This document shows, piece by piece, positions 47,283 through 52,535 of a DNA stretch of 52,535 nucleotides. Made by a program: the position numbers and the translations under genes. A model generated the notes under the pieces. The model made no database searches. It saw only the letters and a program-made list of their open reading frames with translations, and was not told where the DNA came from. The DNA lies in assembly GCA_035556555.1 (NCBI GenBank), contig DATMES010000054.1, positions 1 through 52,535 of the forward strand. The letters are read 5' to 3'. How positions within the stretch are numbered: the first letter of the stretch is position 1; every line of letters begins with the position of its first letter. This stretch comes from Frankiaceae bacterium. GTDB taxonomy: Bacteria > Actinomycetota > Actinomycetes > BP-191.

Positions 47283-48362
47283 CTACCCGAGCGGCAGCGT
47301 CCGCGCCACGAGCTCGGCCATCACCTCGCGCGCGCCGCCCCCGATCGGACCCAGCCGCGCGTCGCGCAGCGCCCGCTCGGCCGTCGCGCCACCGCCAGAC
47401 TCCACCCGCAGCATCGCCGTCTCCACGTCGAGGTCGCACGCGAGCCACTTCGCCGCGCTGACCTGCCGCAACGTGTCCTCGCCGGCGAGGTGGCGTTCGA
47501 GCGCGTCGTAGGTCAGCGCGCGCACCGCCGCCACCCGCACCGCCAGCCCGCGCCACGCCTCCGACGACGTACGGCATGACGACAGGTTCGCCGCCGCCGC
47601 GGACACCGAGGCGACAGCCAGGGCGAGGCGCTCCCACTGGAACGACTTCATGATCATGACGAAGCCCTCGCCCGCCTCCCCCAGGAGCGCCGATGAGGGC
47701 AGTCGCACCGAGGAGAACGACAGCGCGCCCGTCTGCGACGTACGCCACCCCAGCGTCGGGATCCGCGACGCCGAGAACCCGGCCGCCGACGTCGGCACGA
47801 TCAGCAGCGAGATCCCGCGGTACCCCGGCTCGTCCGACGTCCGCGCCGCCACGAGGACCCAGTCGGCGCGGGAACCGTTGGTGCAGAACACCTTCGACCC
47901 CGTCAGCACCCACTCGTCGCCGTCGCGCACGGCACGCGTCGTCAACGCCGCCACGTCCGACCCCGCACCCGGCTCCGTCACCGCCAGCCCGGCCACGGCG
48001 ACACCGCGGACGCACGGGTCCACGTACGCCGCCCGCTGCGCATCGGTGCCGAAACGGGCGACGTAGTACGGCGCCAGGTCCTTCGTCGCGCCCAGCCCCG
48101 CGGCCACGCCGCCGGACCCGCAGCGCGCCAGCTCCTCGGTCACCACGACATCGGCCAGGAAGTCCGGCTCCGGCAGGTACTTCCACCCCAGGAGCCCCGC
48201 CGCCCCAGCCGAGGCGAAGACCGACGAGGGGAACTCCCGCGCCGCCTCCCACTGCTCGGCGTACGGCCGGAGCTCGGTCTCCACGAACGACCGCACCTCC
48301 GCCCGCAGCGCGGCGTGCCGCGGCGTGAACGGCGCCGCCGCCGGGTCGGGGTCGAGCTCCAC
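47283..48362 (-). CDS. Acyl-CoA dehydrogenase-family flavoprotein
   Basis: This 359-residue protein has the ACAD pattern: an N-terminal helical domain ('LRAEVRSFVETELRPYAEQW'), 'AVTEPGAGSDVAALTTRAV' and 'WVLTGSKVFCTNGSRAD' at the FAD/substrate site, and a C-terminal helical domain with 'AAKWLACDLDVETAML'. It oxidises acyl-CoA (or a related thioester) at alpha-beta. It is about 20-30 residues shorter than usual. The GTG at 48362 was chosen since it follows the bcp stop by 5 bp; extension further upstream is antisense to other frames. Paired with bcp. Confidence 0.9.
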   Translation of the reverse strand: MELDPDPAAAPFTPRHAALRAEVRSFVETELRPYAEQWEAAREFPSSVFASAGAAGLLGWKYLPEPDFLADVVVTEELARCGSGGVAAGLGATKDLAPYYVARFGTDAQRAAYVDPCVRGVAVAGLAVTEPGAGSDVAALTTRAVRDGDEWVLTGSKVFCTNGSRADWVLVAARTSDEPGYRGISLLIVPTSAAGFSASRIPTLGWRTSQTGALSFSSVRLPSSALLGEAGEGFVMIMKSFQWERLALAVASVSAAAANLSSCRTSSEAWRGLAVRVAAVRALTYDALERHLAGEDTLRQVSAAKWLACDLDVETAMLRVESGGGATAERALRDARLGPIGGGAREVMAELVARTLPLG

Positions 48363-48367
48363 GGGAC

Positions 48368-48829
48368 TCAGACGCCCAGCTCCCTGCGCAGCTTCTCGAC
48401 GTGGCCGGTCGCCTTGACGCCGTACATCGCCCGCTCCACGACCCCCGCCTCGTCCAGCACGAACGTCGAGCGGATGACGCCCACGACGGTCTTGCCGTAG
48501 AGGGACTTCTCGCCGTACGCGCCCCACGCCTCGAGCACCGAGCGCGACGGGTCGGACAGCAGCGGGAACGTCAGGCCCTCGGCCTCGCGGAACTTCGCCA
48601 GCTTCTCCGGCTTGTCCGGCGAGACGCCGAGGACGGCGTACCCGGCCGCCTCCCAATCAGCCAGCGAGTCGCGGAAGCCGCACGCCTGCTTGGTGCAGCC
48701 CGGCGTCAGCGCGGCCGGGTAGAAGTAGACGACGACCTTGCGGCCGCGGAGGTCCGAGAGGCGGACGACGTTGCCGTCGGCGTCGGGCAGCGCGAAGTCG
48801 GGGGCGGGGTCACCGGGAGAGAGGCGCAC
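48368..48829 (-). CDS. bcp: Bcp/PrxQ-type peroxiredoxin
   Basis: This 153-residue peroxiredoxin has 'PGDPAPDFALPDADGN', the peroxidatic Cys and resolving Cys in 'ALTPGCTKQACGFRD' (five apart, the atypical two-Cys form), and 'STFVLDEAGVVERAMYGV'. It reduces hydrogen peroxide and lipid peroxides using thioredoxin. The GTG at 48829 opens directly onto the conserved strand; upstream in-frame Mets are antisense to the sedolisin gene. It diverges from sedolisin across 60 bp. Confidence 0.93.
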   Translation of the reverse strand: MRLSPGDPAPDFALPDADGNVVRLSDLRGRKVVVYFYPAALTPGCTKQACGFRDSLADWEAAGYAVLGVSPDKPEKLAKFREAEGLTFPLLSDPSRSVLEAWGAYGEKSLYGKTVVGVIRSTFVLDEAGVVERAMYGVKATGHVEKLRRELGV

Positions 48830-48889
48830 GGCGCGAAGATTAGCCCGAATGCCCTCATGTGCTCGCCCGTTCGGGCCGATGATGCAGGT

Positions 48890-51187
48890 ATGACGCGCCG
48901 CCCCCTCAGCCGCGCGGTGCTGGCCGCTGTCTGCACCGCCGTGCTCGCCACGAGCGCGCACGCCGCCGACGGCGGCGCCGACGACGTCAGCGTCGTCGTG
49001 ACGCTGCGACCCGGCGACCGCGCCGCCCTCGCCCGCGCCGCCGCGCTGCCCGGCAGCGCCACCCCCGCCGTACGCCGCGCCGCCCTCGCGCAGGCCCGCC
49101 CCACCGGCACCGCGCGCGTCCTCGACTACCTCCTCCGCAAGGGCCTCGACGTCACCGCCGCCAACGACTGGACGGTCTCGGTGCGCGGCCCGCGGCACGT
49201 CGTACGCACCATCGGCCACCCCGACGTCGCCGGTGTCGCCGGCCTCGGCGCGCGCCGCGCGTGGAAGTCGCGCGCCACCGGCTACACGGGCGCCGACCTC
49301 GCGAAGGCGTACGACGTCGACCCGCTCGGCGACGGCAGCGGCCTGACGATCGCGACCGTGCAGTTCTCCGGGTGGAACCCCACCGACCTCGCCACGTACG
49401 CCACCGAGTCCGGCCTCGACCAGCCCGACCTCACCGAGGTCCTCGTCGGCACCGAGGAGCCGGAGACGACGGACCCGGGCGCGTTCGAGGTCGCGATGGA
49501 CCAGCAGGTCCTCCTCGCCGCGGCGCCCGAGGCGGCGCAGCGCGTGTACTTCGCCAAGGACGAGGGCCTCGCGTCGGCCATCCCGCTCTACGAGCAGATC
49601 GCGGACGACGCCGTCGCCGGGCTCGTCGACGTCGTGAGCACGTCGTGGGGCATGTGCGAACGCGACGCCGACCTCGACCCCGCCGCCCGCGACGGCATCG
49701 AGGTCCAGCTCGCGCGGATCGTGGCGGCGGGCGCGACGGTGTTCGCGGCGTCGGGCGACCTCGGCGCGTACGACTGCGGCGACGAGGACCCCGACCTCGC
49801 CGAGCCGAGCGTCGACTACCCGGCCGCGTCGCCGTACGTCGTCGGCGTCGGCGGCACCACGCTCGTCCCCGACGGAGCCGGCTGGACCGAGAGCGTCTGG
49901 AGCGACGCGACGAACGGCTGGGCCAGCGGCGGCGGCGCGTCGTCCACCGTCCCGAAGCCGTCGTGGCAGAGCACGCTAGGCGGCGACGCCACGACCCGCC
50001 TCGTCCCCGATGTCGCGGCGATGGCCGACCCGCGGCGCGGCTTCGCGGCGTACTCCTCGACGTACGGCGGCTGGGTCCTCGGCGGCGGCACCAGCGCGGG
50101 CGCTCCGCTGCTCGCGGGGCACCTCGCGTCCGCGCTGTCCGCGGCGGGCCGCACCAGTGGCGTCGGCGACATCCACGACGAGATCTACGCCAGCCCGCAG
50201 TCGTTCCGCGACGTGACCTCGGGCTACAACTTCTTCCACGCCGCCGGTGCCGGCTACGACATGGCGACCGGGCTCGGCACGCCGCAGTGGGGGCCGCTGT
50301 CGGACGCGCTGTTCGGCGACCCGGTCGTCGCCGCGCCGCCCGTGACGAAGTCGCTCACCGTGCCGCTCACCGTCACGCCGCCGCCCGGCGTCGTCTCCGG
50401 CTGGGCCGTCGGAGAGAACACCGTCACGTGTGACGGCACGCTGGCCGGCACCCCACCGACGACGCACACGTTCGCGCCGGCACCCGACGCCGAGCGCCGT
50501 ATCGCCGTCGCCGCACTCGTCGGCGCGGAGTGTCGCGTCGGCACCGTGCGCGTCATCGTCGACACGAAGAAGGCCGTCGCGACGGGCAGCATCAGCCCGC
50601 GCGCGTACGACGCCCGCGCCATCCTGCGCTGGAACGCCACCGACCCCGCGCCGTCGAGCGGCATGACGTTCGACCTCTGCCTGCACCTGCTCGGCACCGG
50701 CTGCGTCTGGACCCGCCAGGGCACCGCGAGCAAGACGGCGGCGATCACGCTGACGCCGGGTCGGACGTACGTCCTCCGCGTCACGCCCGTCGACCGCGCC
50801 GGCAACCGCGGCGCGCAGTACGTCAGCCCGCGCTGGACCGTCCCGCTCGACCAGACCGCGCTCACGAAGTCGGGCGGCTGGACCGTCATCGGCAACAGCG
50901 CCGACTGGTACGGCTCGCACTCCGGCTCCGTCACGCGCGGCGCGTACCTCAGCAAGATGCTCGCCGGCACGAAGTACGACGTCATCTACCTCGCGCACCC
51001 CAAGGGCGGGACGTTCGACGTCTACATCGGCGGCCGGTACGTGCGGCGCATCAGCACGTACGCGCCCGTCCGCACGCCGCGCAAGCTCTCGAACGTCGTC
51101 ACGTACTCCACCCGCGGCGCCCGCGCGCTGCGCCTCGTCGTGCGGTCGGGCCACGTCTCGATCGACGCGGTGCGCGTGACGTACTGA
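48890..51187 (+). CDS. Secreted sedolisin (S53) serine carboxyl peptidase with C-terminal beta domains
   Basis: This is a 765-residue secreted protease. The signal peptide (MTRRPLSR, 'VLAAVCTAVLATSAHAA') is followed by a pro-domain (about 30-130). The peptidase has the catalytic Glu and Asp in 'FEVAMDQQ' (E200, D204), the oxyanion Asp in 'ASGDLGAYD' (D290), and Ser in 'GGTSAGAP' (S402). After about residue 480 come a fibronectin-like region ('LRWNATDPAPSSGMTFDLC') and a C-terminal beta-sandwich ('SGGWTVIGNSADW', 'AHPKGGTFDVYIGG') that may bind carbohydrate or cell wall. Activity at acid pH is typical. ATG at 48890. Confidence 0.93.
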   Translation: MTRRPLSRAVLAAVCTAVLATSAHAADGGADDVSVVVTLRPGDRAALARAAALPGSATPAVRRAALAQARPTGTARVLDYLLRKGLDVTAANDWTVSVRGPRHVVRTIGHPDVAGVAGLGARRAWKSRATGYTGADLAKAYDVDPLGDGSGLTIATVQFSGWNPTDLATYATESGLDQPDLTEVLVGTEEPETTDPGAFEVAMDQQVLLAAAPEAAQRVYFAKDEGLASAIPLYEQIADDAVAGLVDVVSTSWGMCERDADLDPAARDGIEVQLARIVAAGATVFAASGDLGAYDCGDEDPDLAEPSVDYPAASPYVVGVGGTTLVPDGAGWTESVWSDATNGWASGGGASSTVPKPSWQSTLGGDATTRLVPDVAAMADPRRGFAAYSSTYGGWVLGGGTSAGAPLLAGHLASALSAAGRTSGVGDIHDEIYASPQSFRDVTSGYNFFHAAGAGYDMATGLGTPQWGPLSDALFGDPVVAAPPVTKSLTVPLTVTPPPGVVSGWAVGENTVTCDGTLAGTPPTTHTFAPAPDAERRIAVAALVGAECRVGTVRVIVDTKKAVATGSISPRAYDARAILRWNATDPAPSSGMTFDLCLHLLGTGCVWTRQGTASKTAAITLTPGRTYVLRVTPVDRAGNRGAQYVSPRWTVPLDQTALTKSGGWTVIGNSADWYGSHSGSVTRGAYLSKMLAGTKYDVIYLAHPKGGTFDVYIGGRYVRRISTYAPVRTPRKLSNVVTYSTRGARALRLVVRSGHVSIDAVRVTY

Positions 51188-51208
51188 CGGCGGGGTACGG
51201 CCGCTGAG

Positions 51209-52303
51209 GTGAAGCGAGCCGTTGCCGCCTTCGCCGCGCTGGCGGCGTGCTCGACCTCGACGCCATCCACGGCGCCGTCCCCCAGCACGTCGTCAGCCGT
51301 ACCGAGCACGCCCGCTCCCACCAGCGCCTCCGCGAGCCCGGCGCCGAAGCCGCTGCCGTCGTCGTTCGGCGGTGCGGGCGTGCGCTGGCCGCGTACGTCC
51401 GAGTCCACCCCCGCGCCCCCCGCGCTCGGCGCCGTCGTGACGCTGCGCGTCGCGCGCATCAGCACCGGCGGCACCCTCGCCGCGGGCCTCACGCTCCCCC
51501 GCATCGGCGGTACGTCACTCGCGCCGCGCGTCCTCACGCCGTGCGGCCATCCCGTGGTGCTCGCCGGCCGCGACGTACGCGCGATCCCGCCCGGCAGCGG
51601 CGGCGCGCTGCCGAAGAAGGCCAAGGACGTACTCGTCGTCGTCGACCCGGGGCACGGCGGGCCGCAGCGCGGCGCCCTCGCGCCGAACGGCGACGAGGAG
51701 AAGGTGCGCAACGTCCAGATCTCGTTCCGCGTCCGCGACGCGCTTCGTGGACGAGTCGGCCGGGTCGTCCTCACGCGGGAGCGCGACTTCGAGGCGACCA
51801 TCGAGTTCCGCGCGGCGCTGGTCGACGCGCTGCGCGCCGACGCCGCCGTCTCCGTGCACCTCAACTCCTCGCCCGACGGGCCGCGGAAGACGCCGGGGAC
51901 GGAGACGTTCGGCTCGACCGCCGACGCGTCGGGGCGGCGCTTCGCGGGACTGGTCTACGAGCACCTCCGCCGCTACGTGCAGACCCTCCCCGGGCCGTGG
52001 GTCGGCGACCGCGACGCCGGCGCGAAGTACCGCGTCAGCCAGAGCGGCGGCGACTACTACGGCCTGCTTCGGCGCGCGCACCGGCCGTTCGTCATCTCGG
52101 AGGCGCTGTACATCTCGTCGCGCCACGAGGCCGCGCTCGCCGCCAAGCCCGAGGTGCGGGCGGGCATCGCCGGGGCGCTCGCGGACGCGCTGGTGGAGTT
52201 CACGCAGACGAAGGCGCCGGGATCCGGCTGGGTCACGCCGTACCGCCGCCCGCCCGACCCGAGCACCCGCGACGGCCACGTCTGCCGCGACCCCGCCCGC
52301 TGA
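51209..52303 (+). CDS. N-acetylmuramoyl-L-alanine amidase lipoprotein (Amidase_3)
   Basis: This is a 364-residue lipoprotein with lipobox 'LAALAACSTS' (Cys at about residue 14), a Ser/Thr/Pro-rich spacer to about residue 55, and an Amidase_3 domain. Zinc ligands are His in 'VVVDPGHGGPQRG', Glu in 'GDEEKVRNVQ', and His in 'AAVSVHLNSSPDG'. The catalytic Glu lies in 'FVISEALYISSRHEAAL'. It cleaves the bond between MurNAc and the peptide stem from the outer face of the membrane. The GTG at 51209 lies 21 bp after the sedolisin stop. Confidence 0.93.
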   Translation: MKRAVAAFAALAACSTSTPSTAPSPSTSSAVPSTPAPTSASASPAPKPLPSSFGGAGVRWPRTSESTPAPPALGAVVTLRVARISTGGTLAAGLTLPRIGGTSLAPRVLTPCGHPVVLAGRDVRAIPPGSGGALPKKAKDVLVVVDPGHGGPQRGALAPNGDEEKVRNVQISFRVRDALRGRVGRVVLTRERDFEATIEFRAALVDALRADAAVSVHLNSSPDGPRKTPGTETFGSTADASGRRFAGLVYEHLRRYVQTLPGPWVGDRDAGAKYRVSQSGGDYYGLLRRAHRPFVISEALYISSRHEAALAAKPEVRAGIAGALADALVEFTQTKAPGSGWVTPYRRPPDPSTRDGHVCRDPAR

Positions 52304-52311
52304 CCCTGAGC

Positions 52312-52335
52312 GCAACCGGGAGCCCTTTCCATCCT
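52312..52335. repeat. Left arm of a 24-bp inverted repeat bounding the terminal element
   Basis: The arm begins GCAACCGGGAGCC and ends CATCCT. Its reverse complement matches 118-141 at 22 of 24 positions. If the ends of the window are joined, the arms enclose a 235-bp non-coding element that includes the 130-bp repeat and the 32-bp motif. Confidence 0.7.
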
Positions 52336-52405
52336 GGCTCGCGCTGGGCCTGGATCGTCCTGGGCGGGAGCCCCTTTGGCGCTGGACCACCACCAGAACG
52401 GCGGT

Positions 52406-52535
52406 CAACCCCGGACGAGCGGCGCCCGCGCACCCGCGTCGGCCCAACCCTGCAGCCCAGCAGCCGGTCTCACGCGTAGTGATCTTCAAAGAACGACTGA
52501 GCCCGGCGCCAACCACGCCGTCAGGATGGAAAAGG
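52406..52535. repeat. 130-bp direct terminal repeat (right copy)
   Basis: It is identical to bases 1-130. The 102 bp between the amidase stop and this copy contain the left inverted arm and no gene. Confidence 0.95.

Overview
The window (52,535 bp) is very GC-rich, with dense genes, many GTG and some TTG starts, and frequent 4-bp start/stop overlaps (ATGA, GTGA, TTGA). It carries mshA (mycothiol synthesis), a mycothiol-type maleylpyruvate isomerase-family protein, an HBHA-like protein behind an XRE regulator, and an RsiG-like protein. Together these point to an Actinomycetota (actinobacterial) chromosome. No phage, plasmid, CRISPR, rRNA or tRNA genes were seen. The first 130 bp are repeated exactly as the last 130 bp, so the contig is either a circularised assembly or was cut inside two copies of one repeat. 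Gene content argues against a small plasmid. No stretch over 300 bp lacks a gene, except the roughly 350 bp spanning the two ends if they are joined.

Layout. 0.2-4.9 kb: secreted protein, TIM-barrel isomerase, Cys-rich protein, gpmA, lysozyme, a 163-bp MITE-like insertion, and an OsmC protein. 4.8-7.2 kb: mshA-ybjN operon and a nitrobindin-like protein. 7.4-14.1 kb: S15 hydrolase followed by a tightly overlapping run (hydroxyisobutyrate-dehydrogenase-like, degenerate FGGY kinase, class V aminotransferase, SDR with an apparent frameshift) and a methyltransferase. 14.1-17.8 kb: small zinc protein, four-helix protein, glutathione peroxidase, threonine dehydratase-like enzyme, MDMPI protein. 17.8-21.4 kb: ECF sigma / zinc anti-sigma / ankyrin / LRR genes, diverging from a cupredoxin lipoprotein. 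21.5-23.7 kb: two paralogous secreted proteins with near-identical terminators, then a DUF3105 lipoprotein. 23.7-33.2 kb: LysE exporter, hydrolase, LemA-M48-MBL run, Rieske/DUF2231 protein, DUF6338-like protein with a small partner, PLP enzyme, dodecin, aldo/keto reductase.

33.4-36.4 kb: five tandem, overlapping, paralogous secreted proteins that all end in VVGSDLPRR. This is the most novel-looking locus in the window. 36.3-39.8 kb: aldolase, HBHA-like protein, XRE regulator, two paralogous lipoproteins. 39.9-44.5 kb: asparaginase and a likely c-di-GMP module (HD-GYP, response regulator, RsiG-like protein) with a BKACE enzyme, then an M23 peptidase. 44.7-52.3 kb: DUF4388 protein with a long charged helix, acyl-CoA dehydrogenase, Bcp peroxiredoxin, sedolisin, and amidase lipoprotein.

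Themes are thiol/peroxide defence (mshA, MDMPI, OsmC, glutathione peroxidase, Bcp, nitrobindin), envelope remodelling (lysozyme, M23, amidase, LemA/M48), and lineage-expanded secreted proteins of unknown function. Three intergenic regions share a 32-bp motif, and one copy lies inside the terminal repeat.
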